A program made the position numbers and the translations under genes. The notes below the pieces were generated by a model that was not told the origin of the DNA, ran no database searches, and saw nothing but the letters and a program-made list of their open reading frames with translations. From the NCBI GenBank assembly GCA_026874595.1, contig CM049314.1, positions 12,704,729-12,768,728 on the forward strand: 64,000 nt of DNA, in the 5' to 3' direction. Source of the stretch: Sipunculus nudus. Taxonomy: Eukaryota > Annelida > Sipuncula > Golfingiida > Sipunculidae. Positions 12,349 to 45,300 of this stretch are shown piece after piece; within the stretch, counting starts at the first letter, position 1; each line of letters begins with the position of its first letter.

Positions 12349-12940
12349 TTAAACATACTGATTTACATTCTTGTTTGTTAATGACTGGTTTGATTTGCTA
12401 GTAAAGGACATTTTATGTGTGAATGAATAATCATCGGCTATTCGAGCAGCAATGTCAAGTGTTTCAGGACTTTTCTCATCAAGAAAAGTTTTAACATCTG
12501 CGTTAATGCAGCGCTTAAATTCTTCAAGCAAAATCAACTGGAGCAAATTGTCATAATTGTCATTACATTTTTGGAACTACACCAGCAATCAAACAAGTGC
12601 TCTTTCGTGCTAGCAAAATCTACATTGGTCTGTCCTTTACGCTTTTCACAATTTCTGACTGTCAGGCGGTAAGCCTCCGGAAATAACTCATTACGTTTTA
12701 GGATTAACCGTTTAACCTGTTCATAGTCAGCAGCGGCTTCTACTGAAAGCTCTGTATAAATTTCTCTTGACTTGCCAGTGAATTCACTTTGTAATAGCAT
12801 AGTCCAATTTTCCTTTTTAAATTTTCAGTTACCTTCTCAGTGAAAGAAATATTTTTCAACCTCTTTTTCTTGAAAAGGTGGGACAAGTCTAATGTGTTCA
12901 GTAACATCAAAACTGTGAGTTCGGGCAGCATGTAGGCCAT
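12349..12940 (-). pseudogene. SCAN-like gag of the Gmr1-like element
   Basis: Broken frames carry FTGKSREIYTELSVEAAADY, LFPEAYRLTVRN, FDCWCSSKN, LLEEFKRCINADVKTFLDEK and IADDYSFTHK: the SCAN-like capsid fold typical of this retrotransposon group. At least two frameshifts. Confidence 0.8.
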
Positions 12941-13013
12941 GTTCTAATTTAAATCTTTCTAACAGTCGTTTTAACTCACTTTCTTTTTCTTTTTCAAGTC
13001 TTTCTCATTCTCA

Positions 13014-13122
13014 CCAACAAGCGAGGTTCCCATAGCAACGAACCACGCCTGCGCTTCACGAATCAGAATGTCAACAGACACATGTAATACTCCTGCGTAC
13101 AACAAAAGAGACACCAGTAACA
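13014..13122 (-). repeat. 5' LTR remnant of the Gmr1-like element
   Basis: About 109 bp nearly identical to 8168-8278 (contains AACAAGCGAGGTTCCCATAG). The rest of this LTR and the leader have been deleted, because the gag region follows at once. Confidence 0.75.
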
Positions 13123-13339
13123 AAGGAGGTGCGGGATTCAAGGTACACTGGCTGACACAGGTAAATTGTACATTCCGTAACGCACTCTAAAGGTATTAAT
13201 ACGTACAGCATATGACTGATTTTAAGAAACACCACGGTTCCTATCTTTTTTTTTTTTGGTTCTGTAGTTAAAGGCAGAAATACGCAATTAGTTTTAGTTA
13301 AGTATTTCAAGGGGCTTTAAGGGTGTTTTAAAGGAATTT

Positions 13340-13482
13340 TGGCGGTTTGAAGGACGGTTTTCTTATCCGCTATAAATCAATCATATTTCTTCATGTACAT
13401 GTTCTAGGCGAAGTTCCACTCCGCGCAACCCCCGGCTTTGATCCCTTCACAATAAACCGTGGGCTTCAAGTTAGGGGATATT
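13340..13482 (-). pseudogene. APN-psi exon 18 relic
   Basis: Matches APN-1 exon 18 over most of its length ([15 protein letters not shown] then stop). TAG at 13404-13406 replaces the Tyr codon. The 3' end of the exon and its donor are missing. Confidence 0.85.
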
Positions 13483-13780
13483 CTGTCTGGAAGGGGATTT
13501 GCATTTTTTTTAAAATAGGATACCAAAGCGTTTATGTTTACAATAATCCGTCTTTCTGCAAAGTTCCCTGTTCATAAATTACCGAGTTAATGAGCAACAC
13601 TTTACAATCACTAGTGGTTTAATTTTCAGATAAATAATTAGAGCTCCATATTAGACAGCTTTGCTAGATGGTAGGAAAAGTGTGTGTGTGCCAGCCAGGT
13701 GCTCGATAATATGTTTAAACTGGTTATCCAACTTGTTTATCGGTATCAGATCTTATTTAGATCGTCATAGCTTAGAATTA

Positions 13781-14617
13781 GAACCTTATATTACCATGGG
13801 TTCCAGGAGTAAACATGAAACAAAAACAAAAAACTAATAGATTTTCTTATCTTCATGATAGGTATACCCTCTGAACTGTCAAGTAAAACTGTGAGCAGCT
13901 TGGTTCTAAAGTTTATAATTGATACAATACGATTTACTTGATGAAAATAATTAATCTTTCCATCCAGAGTAAATATATATAAACATATGTTTATCGTTTG
14001 TTTGGTTGGTTTTATTTTGCTTTGTCCATGTTGTATCGAGAGAGCATATTGAATCATTATATTGTGACATTATTCATTGATTTCTTTCTAACTGTATCGC
14101 TTGTGTCTTGTTTCATTTAGGTGAAGATTATGAATTGCAACATTAATGTAAACATATCTTCACATACTTTATGTACTTTAACTAGTACCGTTGATGTCTT
14201 ACATAATGTTATGTTTATACATATAATATCTACAGGGGGCATGAACATTAGCCTGATTGGCTACTTTTGTAATCCTGCTATAAATAAATATGTTTAAACA
14301 AAGTGTGCTTGATATGCTGATTAGTAGGTCCTCTCTATGACACGAAGACATGGCATAAACTGAATGTCCTCGCAGGTTGTCCTTGCAAGTTATGCGCAAA
14401 GTCAATGCATCGTTCTCACGTCTAGCCAGTCTGTTTCTTTAAAAAAAGTGTACGAGGAAACATGCGTACCCTTAGTGTTACAGATCTGAATAGCTCTTCT
14501 TGCTAACTCTAGCAGAACTGTTAGTCTTCGAAAGTATAGTGTGAAAGCAAGGTACCTCTTCTACGCGTATGTGAGTGCGCGTGCGCGCTCAAGTAGACCT
14601 GCCTTTGCTCGGTGTAC
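13781..14617. repeat. Near-identical copy of APN-1 intron 3 sequence
   Basis: Matches 58054-58899 with only scattered single-base and small indel differences across ~840 bp, although the exon sequence at its right edge (14618-14682) is clearly diverged. Also shares GAACCTTATATTACCATG at the left edge. Confidence 0.88.
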
Positions 14618-14682
14618 AGTGGCTCGATATTAGACAGTGAGGTGTAACCCAGTTTCCTGACCATCTTGATGTTAAAGGTCGC
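14618..14682 (-). pseudogene. 5'-truncated exon 3 relic of APN-psi
   Basis: The 3' half of exon 3 up to the donor, truncated at the same point (ACAGCGACCTTTAAC) as the APN-2 pieces and followed by a short GT run. Confidence 0.75.
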
Positions 14683-14689
14683 TGTGTGT

Positions 14690-16500
14690 CAGATTAGAAA
14701 TAGTTTTCTTACTCGGCTGGGCTGTGACCACATTTAGAATTTGACACAGATCTGACGGATTTTGAAAATGGGTCTGGAGCTCACCCCTCTCCCGATTGTA
14801 AAATCAAGACGGTGTTCGGCTGTAAATGCGACTTTAGGGAATATTTCCATCAGTAACAATCTTTTAATATTGAGTATTTTCGTGTTCGAAAACTGGTGAC
14901 CTTGATCGTCATCTCCAAGGTGAAATCAGCAGAAATAAACACTGTTTGTGAACATTATAATTTAAACCACTTTATATATTTTTAAAAGATTATATATGAA
15001 TTGTTTCTACCAAAACTCAGATGAGTTAGAAAACTGGTGACTTTGATCATCGTCTTCAAGCTCAACTTTCCAGAAACCAAACTTCTGATGTAGTCCGTAT
15101 TGTTTTCCTCCAATCTCTGGGTTAGGAGGAGAAACATATTTGTGGGGGTTTTTTTTGTGTATCAAAAGCAAACTCATTCTCGTTAAAATCGGTATTATAT
15201 GGATGATAATATCATTAAAACATGTTTGTAGTTGCTGGTGCAACACTATTAATTATTCACAATGAGAAAACGACCAAGTCAAGAAAAACGAGTTTGTTTC
15301 AGGAGGGTGGAATAACCTCTCAAAATGACCATGACCAAGTATTCGCCTTCTGCTGTTCCGACTGCTTACATAATGTTCAATTGTAATTTTTCTAGCAAAG
15401 TCCTCTAGAAATTAGTGTGTTTATAATTCGGATAATTAGCATCTTTCCACGGTTCTCTTGTTATACAGTGTTTATTCAATATCCATAGTTAGTAAACATA
15501 TAATTTAGGATAATAATGTTTCGTAAATTTATCATCTCCCTTAATATTTTGCCAACTAACGGAAGAGATATTAATTTAAAGGACATTTTTCGAGGATTTC
15601 ATATTTGTTAAAAAGTGGTCGACCGGCTAGAGGTTGAAAAGCACGATGGGCTGAAACGCAGGTGCGCATATGCATATAGGTATATGATGTGGTCGACTAA
15701 CGTTAGAGCAGACGCTCCCTCTAAAAATTGATCAGATAGATTGTAAATTCTAAATAGAATACTGAATATGATGCTCCATACACAGCCTTAAATAGCTTAA
15801 GTATGCTATACCAAGACTATCATATGGTCCTCATCAATATCAGACAATAAAGACACCTACAATAATAAAGCATTCAGAAATAAACGCAACCGAAAAGCCA
15901 TACTTCCATACCTGGATGTAGTACTAAAACACAGAATTGAGAAATACAAAATACTTAGCGTTTGTGTTAAGCGTTATTCTTATAATATTGCTCATACAAC
16001 ATCAAGTCGGAAGATATCCAAAAGATAGCAAGCAAATGCCAAAAAAAGCAAATTCAATTGATAAGCTTTAGGATTAATTGTTTGAACCCATTTGAATAAT
16101 GTTCAGGTAAGCAGAATAAAATAGCCAATCCAGTACATCGGGAATTTAATTTCATATTCAAACGTACCTTCTTAACGGAATAATACCAATTATTATTCAA
16201 TGTTATGTACCTTATTAATCATGTGCATTGCGTAAAATTTCTCTGCCGCTAAATGCTATCCACATGTGCTTCGATGCCGGTTTTGTAAAACAAAACCATA
16301 GCGACAATTAATCCTCAAGGGGTGGGGGAATCAAAGTTGGGACTTTTATTTTAAATATATATCATATATACATATACACATACATGCACATATGTGTGTA
16401 TATATATAATATTTTTATATATTTTATTGTCTGTGTGACACATTTTATGAACAATGTATTTATACAGAACAGTCTATTTTCTTGCATTATGTTTAAAATT
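14690..16500. other. Spacer between APN-2 and APN-psi
   Basis: No assignable gene. A ~50 bp block recurs at 14886-14936 and 15029-15079 (GAAAACTGGTGACTTTGATC). The second copy lies in a minus-strand open frame of 79 codons (15246-15007) without recognisable domains. Confidence 0.5.
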
Positions 16501-16532
16501 GCTTTACAGAGTTTAACAATTATTTTCTTATA

Positions 16533-16542
16533 TTTATTTATT
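16533..16542 (-). promoter_or_regulatory. APN-2 polyadenylation signals (two overlapping AATAAA)
   Basis: Two overlapping AATAAA hexamers on the minus strand, about 115 bases past the stop. Confidence 0.5.
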
Positions 16543-16654
16543 GTTTCGCCTTTACTACTTTGATTGATTTTCCCTCAAAGCCAAAGATGGCACAATTATG
16601 TTATAATGTTTCAATCTCTTTCATTTTGACATAAGCGTTTGGTCAAATGGTCGT

Positions 16655-38430
<21,776 letters not shown>

Positions 38431-39114
38431 AACAGTAGCTGGTGCAGCTCTGAAGTTCTGCCAACGCTGGCACAGTTTTCCACAGTAACAAATGCCAATA
38501 TACCCGATAATGTTTCACTACCTATAGCCAAACGTCAGTGATAATAACAACTCAAGTGTATTTACTTGTTAGTTTATTGTTGTTGATTGTACCTTCAATG
38601 CAACTTTGTACCAGAATAGTTAAACTTGGACTCATAAACCTATATACACAGTAACTGAATATGTAAATCCGTTGTCATCAAAGTGGCACTTGATTTGTCA
38701 TAAAGGCTTATCAGTCTTTCATCTTGACCTGTCACGAAGATAAGAATTCCTCGTGAGTATAAATTTCGACATTTTCACTGCAGCGTAGACCCACTCGAAG
38801 ACATTCAATCCACATAAATAAAGCTACAGAGGATAACATCGGGTATTTAATGAGTCTCTCAAAATGTCTAAGGGTCCTTTTCTTCGGCTTATTAAATGGT
38901 GGCCTCACTGGCCCGATTACCTCTATCAAGAGTTGAATCACAAATTAGCCATGCATTTTCTTTTGTCTGTGAGCTAATGTATGTTTGTGACTAGTCGAAT
39001 AGATCATTCTGCGATATGAGGCAATGTAAACTTTGATCAAGCTTTCGATAAGTAGACGAAACTTAAATAAAAAAAAGGGCACAGATAACACAAACACCAT
39101 GGTCTGCAAATAAT

Positions 39115-39225
39115 TCAGCCACAATGTACACGCAGAGGAATTATATCAGCCATATTGTATACACTGAGAAATTAATTCAGCTACACTGTGCACACTGAGA
39201 AGATATTTCAGCCACACTGACACAG
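39115..39225. repeat. ~31 bp tandem repeat
   Basis: About four units of the form TTCAGCCACACTGTACACAC with TGAGAAATTAA between them. Confidence 0.7.
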
Positions 39226-39228
39226 TAA

Positions 39229-40210
39229 AAAACAAGTGGCCCGTGGGCCATGAAGCTCAACTTCATTTGACATACAGGTGACGCATGCATTTATTACTGC
39301 TGTTATGATATGATGACAAATATTTGATTAGGAACCGTGAACAATAGGTAGATTGACTTCCAGAGTGCCCACAATGATGCTTTTAGTCTAAATCCCTTTA
39401 CTAATATAGGTTAAAGTGACCTTATTTCGGGTTTCCAAGGAGATTTTATCAGGAACTCCCTTGTTGCTGAGTTGGACGTTTCTACATCGAGCTGTTGAGG
39501 TGCTAAATCATGTTTTTTTTCACATAGTTCACAGAATCGTTTCATGTAAATGGAACCGTCCTGGATCATAATCAAAATTAGAAATTTCTAGGTCCAAGTG
39601 TGACCAATCATGCAAATCTTTCTTATAGGGTGCTCAAATCATGTTTTTGGCCAGTAGCACAGAGAATATAGGTCACCGCGACCTAATTTAAGGGTTTCAT
39701 GGTGATTCATTAGTGATTTGTCAAGGGGGGAAGATACAATTTTGTCCCGTTTGACTCAATGGGTGTTAAAATCATGTTCTTGGCCCATAGTTTGCAAAAA
39801 AGTCCCTGGATGTACAGTTTGGTGTCTAAGTTTCAAAGCCTGCATTATTTGAAGGTCTCAAAAATAGAGAAATTAATGCGTAACAGTTAATGAAATAAAG
39901 CTGGCGCTACCAGTCTTCAGGAACTGATGAAAACTCCATGATCAATATGCATGGAAAAAATTAAGGAATTAGTGATTCACATACTGGAACTTTCTATCAT
40001 TTTTTTTTAATTTTTCTGGGGTGCAATCACATGCCCAGTTACTGAGAGAATTTTGGTCGCAGTGACCTAATTTCAGGTTTTCAGGGAGATATCTTTGGAT
40101 CTCGATGGATTTAAGTCAGGTCCAGCGGTTACGATTTGTGTCCTGATAACGGACGACAGGGCGGACGACGGACACAGAGTGATCGCTATAGCTCAGATAA
40201 CTTTTGGTCA
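39229..40210. repeat. ~1 kb mollusc-type repeat with terminal hairpin
   Basis: Starts AACAAGTGGCCCGTGGGCC and ends with GGACGACGGACACAGAGTGA followed by AGCTCAG...CTGAGCTAA. These ends resemble interspersed repeats commonly seen in bivalve genomes (from memory). Confidence 0.55.
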
Positions 40211-42000
40211 GCTGAGCTAACAAATAACTCACCTGCATTGTTATACTTTGAAAAGTTATTTAGAATGTTTACAGATTTTATAATTAAATATATCAGTAGG
40301 ATGTATGGTGCTGGCTCTTGTATGCCCATTGTCAATTTGAGTTTATTAATGCCACTGAGAAAATACATTGGCATGGAATGCTTTTAGAATAGTGCCAATA
40401 TATAAAAACTAGAATTGGCTGCATCTATCTGCTTTTGTGTGGCTTTTGTTGTTTTAATTTGAGAAAAAGACACATTTCATCGTGGTATTTATAATATGAG
40501 GATATTACTTGATTCCAATATGGAGACACTAAAGCCGGGAGTCCCGTAATCTGGCACCATAGATCTTTTTTAGATCACTTAATCGATTCTATCATTGATA
40601 TACTGTTTAGGGCAGACTTTCTCTGCTAAATGTACAGTTCTATAGTGTATATGTATATGCATAAACCGGCTCACAACCATTTGTACATGCGTGATCCCAT
40701 GGGTTCTTCTTGTGTAAGGAATGGTCATGACACCCCGCATTTTAGACAAGATGTTGTCTAAAAGACGACCAGAAGGTCATGCTCGCACAAACAAAAGTTC
40801 ACACACACAAACATCGGAATTTTTTATAGATCACTTCTGCTGTGAGAAGTAGCTGTGTATGAAGATTCGCATACAGACTGCTTCGTGTATACCTGCAATA
40901 ATGTTCGATGGCCAGGAAGACAAACAAGATGTCATCAGCATCCTCATCATCTGAATCCTTGACCGCTACATCTAACAGGTACCACGCCCTAGAAGTGCTG
41001 GATGAGGTTAACTACTTGAGCTTCAACATCCGCAGCAGTTTATCACCAGACACGTCGGCAAGAACGATGACGTGTCTGAACATGAATGTGCAGGAGAACG
41101 CCATGATGACTGCCAACACCTAGATCCAAGCGTATCAAGCCTGTCTGCTCAGAACGAGTCTGTATGCTATAACAAGGGCATAATTGCCCGCCGGAACACA
41201 AAATCAATGTAGTTCATCTCCGTAATGCGAAGAGTCCTGAAAATCACTTAGCAAGAAAAATTCCCAGACAGGGCTCTCTTGGAGCAGACAGGTATTCCAA
41301 GCCCACACCGAATCCTAGGTCATATCCCCAAGCACATACTGTATAAAGAACTGGCTTCAATACCTATACTATGGAACTGCAGCCCGTCTAAACCAACCAG
41401 AAGCCTTGGAGCTGCAGCATCTTGAGACCGCTTGGAGAAAATCGGAGGGTGGGGGGGGGGGGGCAGAGAAAGATATAGAGTTGACCGAAATGAAGGAGCA
41501 CAAAGTATTAAAGGCATCAACACAGCCTGTTACAGCATTTATCTCCATTAGCTCGAAGAGAGTCTGTCGTTCAAGGACTGCTGCTCACAATAAGTCCGTA
41601 ATATCAAATGTATGCGGAGTCAGAGGATGCCAACAAAAATGAATAATCCTGCTATTTACATTTCCTGTAATATTCCACGGAATAGCTTTTTTATTTTTCT
41701 GTACAAGGATCAAATACATATATTAATCTAGCATACCTGATTACATATAGATCAGATGATGGCAAACGAAATACTACTCCAATTATATCATATATTCTTT
41801 TTGCATACAATTAATTATATCAATAATGGATTTTAACATAAAATATCTTATTTATTTAATGTCCAGACCAACATGTCTGATTCACGACATATTGAAAAGA
41901 AAGTTGAAATCTAATAAACAATGGTTAGATTAGCAATGACCTTGTATGATCAATCAGCTTATTAAAAATAACTATAACATCATAGTTTACCTGGGTAAAA

Positions 42001-42006
42001 TTTATT
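42001..42006 (-). promoter_or_regulatory. APN-1 polyadenylation signal AATAAA
   Basis: AATAAA on the minus strand, about 90 bases past the stop codon. It is degraded at the matching place in the decayed APN tail near 4.43 kb. Confidence 0.6.
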
Positions 42007-42094
42007 CGTTGATCTATATACATAAATTATGTCAACGGAGCCGACAAAACTTATCATAGCTGTCCATGCTTACTTCACAGTATTATACGGGACT

Positions 42095-42328
42095 TTAATG
42101 ACGCGCAAAATAAGTAGCTGATTCCTGAACATGGATGCTGACGTCCGCCAGACGTCGCTCAGTGTCCACGTCAGTCCTTTCTTGTTTGTTATTGACTGAT
42201 ATGAACCAGTTCCGGAGCGGCACCTCGTTGGTCTCCGTCCACCGGATGTTATTCTGGATAGTGGCCCGGATGCTGGAGCAGGTGCTCTGCATGTCTTCAT
42301 CCGGGAACTTCCTCGTGAACGCATCAAA
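42095..42328 (-). CDS. APN-1 exon 21 (last) with stop
   Basis: Encodes [30 protein letters not shown] and EVPLRNWF, the family's C-terminal 'I...I..N..W......L..WL' helices, then a ~33-residue tail and a TAA stop. Confidence 0.92.
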   Translation of the reverse strand, partial: FDAFTRKFPDEDMQSTCSSIRATIQNNIRWTETNEVPLRNWFISVNNKQERTDVDTERRLADVSIHVQESATYFARH

Positions 42329-45300
42329 CTGTGAAAAATGTTGCATTCACTCATATAATATGATATTTATGTTATATTTAAGGAATACATCTTGATTTAC
42401 CAAGAATTTGAATTGTACACTAGCTATATCAATCTTGTCACATCCGTAACACGTACATTGTATATTGGTTGTATGAATATAAACCACTTGTTTATAAACT
42501 GAGAGAAATTATATTGCCCATAAACAGTTTTTAAATTCGACCATTTACACATGGGAAATATTCGATTTTTTATGGTCTGCTTGGTCATTGGTTATAGGAA
42601 AAATTTTGCCATTTGAGAAGTGGGCAAAGACGTCTTCTTGTTTATGAAGAATAGGTGTTATTTACCTTCTCAAGATCATATCTTGTCGAATATGTGGAGG
42701 TTAATGTCGTCAGAATACCTTTTTTACTCAACCTGTATCAAAGAAATAGATTGTCATATGGCAAGCGATTAATGTTAATCAGTCCTGTAATTATAAAGCA
42801 AAATGAACTAGAATTAAATTTTATTTGTGTTGACACAAAAATAATATTATTAACGTTAAACAAATAGAAATACCATAAGGCTTTAAAGCTGTAAAAAGTT
42901 ACTACGTCATATGGTACTTATGTGTTGCCAATTAATCTTAAAGTTGGAATGACTAGAGGCCTAGAAAATCGACCCTAGTCTTAATTATTTACTCTGAATT
43001 GTTCAGTATTTGGGTTAAAAGAAACGTGCCATTTATTGTAATAGATACATTTCATGTATTCGTGTTCTCCCTGGATGGAATAAATAATATACGGCTTGAT
43101 AGTCGGCTCACCCATCAGGCCAGTTGTTCCAATTTGACATTAGGAAATCCCATACTACGGGGGATCCTACTGGGTTCCTAGCAATCTGCTGAACTATCCA
43201 TGTCAGCTGCCACTCCACGGCCATGTTCAGGTACCTGTGTTATAGAAAGAACGCACGATGATACATTATTCACTAACTTATCCAGACCGACTCGCGAATT
43301 TGAGTTTCCTTGCCTCAAGGTTGGCTAGTTTTAGTTTTCATTATTATCATATTCCTGTGTCAGGTGTCGCCACCAATTGCAATCATCGATCGGGAACAGC
43401 ATTGATGATCCTTCAATTCATCTGTTACTCAGCATATCATATCCACAAAATTAATTTAATCTAAAATTATTTCGGATTGTCATATAACAAACATACATAC
43501 ATGCACTTACATACATTTATACATATATACATACATACTTTATAGGGGTAATCTTAAACCCGCCTTTCTTCAGTATAGACACAGTTGTACTCATAAAACA
43601 TTTTTATACATAAAATTATAATTTTGGTAAAAATAATTTTTGTGGGCCAGTCCTGATAAAGACGGAGTAAGGAGAAGTAACAATCAGAATGACCATAGAA
43701 ATGGGTATGTGGTTTCAGCTTTGGTCCAAACAAGGAGCTAGGGGTAAGGTAAACTCGTTCAGACAGGTAAATTGTACATTCCGTAACTCGCTCTAAAGGT
43801 ATTAATACACATAGCATTTGACTGGTATCAAGAAACATCAATCACTTACGGTTCCTATCTCTCTTTTTTCTTTTTGTTCAGTAGTTAAAGCCAGAACAAG
43901 GCACTCAGGGGTCTAATGTTCACTCTGTAAATTACTGTGCACGATGGCGGGTGATTAAAAAAAAGTGAATGTAAAAATACGATTCATTCTTTCCAAGTAG
44001 ACACTGTCCTGATGCACAAGGCAGGTGGCGCCACCTGTCTGGTTTATGAGAATTTTTTTCCAAGATGGATGCCCATGCCAAATTTAAGACCAATACTCCT
44101 GAGACATGAACAATTTTCACCTAAAGCAAATGTACGGATGGAGGCCACAGGAAAATGATTGCAGATTGCGCCACCAGTCTCGAGTGTAAGTATGAGGAGT
44201 CAAAGATCTATGTACATGCGCAATTTCAGCTCAATGCAGCGAATCACTCGTGAGATTTGGGCTGTTATCTAAAAGACACCCAGGGTTGTACTGCACAGAA
44301 AGGCTCACCCATCATTGTAACCTACGGCTACATAAGTAAGGGAACAGGTATGCAGGATTTCAGAAAGAATAGTCCAAGGGTCTTGCGTACACTCTGTTTT
44401 GGCGGATTATAACAAATAAATAATTAACGACATATCTTGGATTTAAGCAGATAAGATCATTACAGCCTGCTGAAAGTAGCTAAATACAGATAGCGCCACC
44501 TGCAGGTCAAAATCATTATGCAGTCACATGATCAATATTCCTGTGAAATTTGAAACTGAAGCCTGCAGCAGTTCCTACGATATTTGGTAACAGACAATAC
44601 ATCATTTACAGAAAAACATCAAGTTGTCAAATATTGCGATCGACACAATTTGAAGTTCCGTAGATATGCCATCTTGAAAATGACTTGACTGAAGTTTTAC
44701 TCAGAGTATTCCCCTTCCTCTTAAGAACTGCAGACTGTGATATGAGAGCCAAATATTTATACTTTATGACTTATCTTGGAAAAATCAGTAAAGACCATTA
44801 CAGCCTGTAGAAAGTAGGTCAACACAGGTGGCGCCAACTGAAGGTCAAAATCATTTAGCACTCACATGATCAATATTCCTGTGAAATTTGAAACTGAAGG
44901 CTGCAGCAGTTCCCCAGATATTTGGTAACAGACAATACATCATGTATAGAAACACATCAAGTTGTCAAATTTTGCAATCGACACAATTTTAAGTTCCGTA
45001 GAGACGCCATCTTGAAAATGACTTGACTGAATTTTTATCCAGATTATTCCCCTTCCTCTTAAGAACTGTTGACTATGATATAAAGGCCAAAATATTAATA
45101 CTTTACGACTGATCTTGGAAGAAGTGGAAAAGACCATTTCGTCCCGCAGAATGTAGATCAACATAGGTGGTGCCACCAAAAGCTTATTTTTGCATGTCTG
45201 TCCCATGATCAGTAATTCTGCAAAGTTTCATGAAGGTAGCTGCTGTGGCTGTTGAGATATTTGGTGACAGACGGTAGACGGTGGATAGTAGACAATGGAA

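Larger units (their letters stand above)
7604..13122 (-). mobile_element. Degenerate Ty3/gypsy-related LTR retrotransposon, Gmr1-type domain order
   Basis: Read on the minus strand from right to left: 5' LTR remnant (13122-13014), SCAN-like gag (~12940-12349), aspartic protease (~11750-11330), integrase (~10960-9990), reverse transcriptase (~9500-8950), RNase H (~8870-8390), 3' LTR (8278-7604). All frames are interrupted by shifts or stops, so it is dead. Integrase lies upstream of reverse transcriptase, the order known for Gmr1-like elements rather than ordinary Ty3/gypsy. It sits in the intron between the exon 18 and 19 relics of APN-psi; the matching APN-1 intron lacks it. Confidence 0.88.
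4520..14682 (-). pseudogene. Decayed aminopeptidase N tail (APN-psi)
   Basis: Order-preserving remnants of APN-1-like exons: exon 3 end (14682-14618), exon 18 (13482-~13340), exon 19 (7070-6948), exon 20 (6652-6586) and exon 21 (5589-~5448 plus ~4612-4520). Exons 4-17, present in APN-1, are absent between 14.6 and 13.5 kb. The acceptors of exons 19 and 21 have changed from CACAG to CACTG. Exon 18 carries an in-frame TAG (13404-13406, FAYKM to FA*NM), and exon 21 has a TAG at 5575-5577. A Ty3/gypsy element splits exons 18-19, a LINE tail sits between exons 20 and 21, and a 0.83 kb insert splits exon 21. It cannot encode a peptidase. It is nearest in sequence to APN-1. Confidence 0.88.
39008..41172. 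mobile_element. ~2.2 kb nested insertion in the APN-1/APN-2 spacer
   Basis: The matching spacer at 3.1-4.5 kb is uninterrupted here (GGATCATAATTAGCCCGCC). Both edges carry CAT, a possible 3 bp duplication. The insert contains a ~30 bp tandem array (39115-39225), a ~1 kb repeat (39229-40210) and unassigned sequence with a short open frame (40908-41123). Confidence 0.6.
38431..42094. other. Spacer between APN-1 and APN-2
   Basis: No gene. 38.45-38.95 kb and 41.2-42.1 kb are duplicated upstream of APN-3; the 2.2 kb between is an insertion. Presumably holds the APN-2 promoter near 38.45-38.9 kb (conserved between the copies). Confidence 0.7.
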
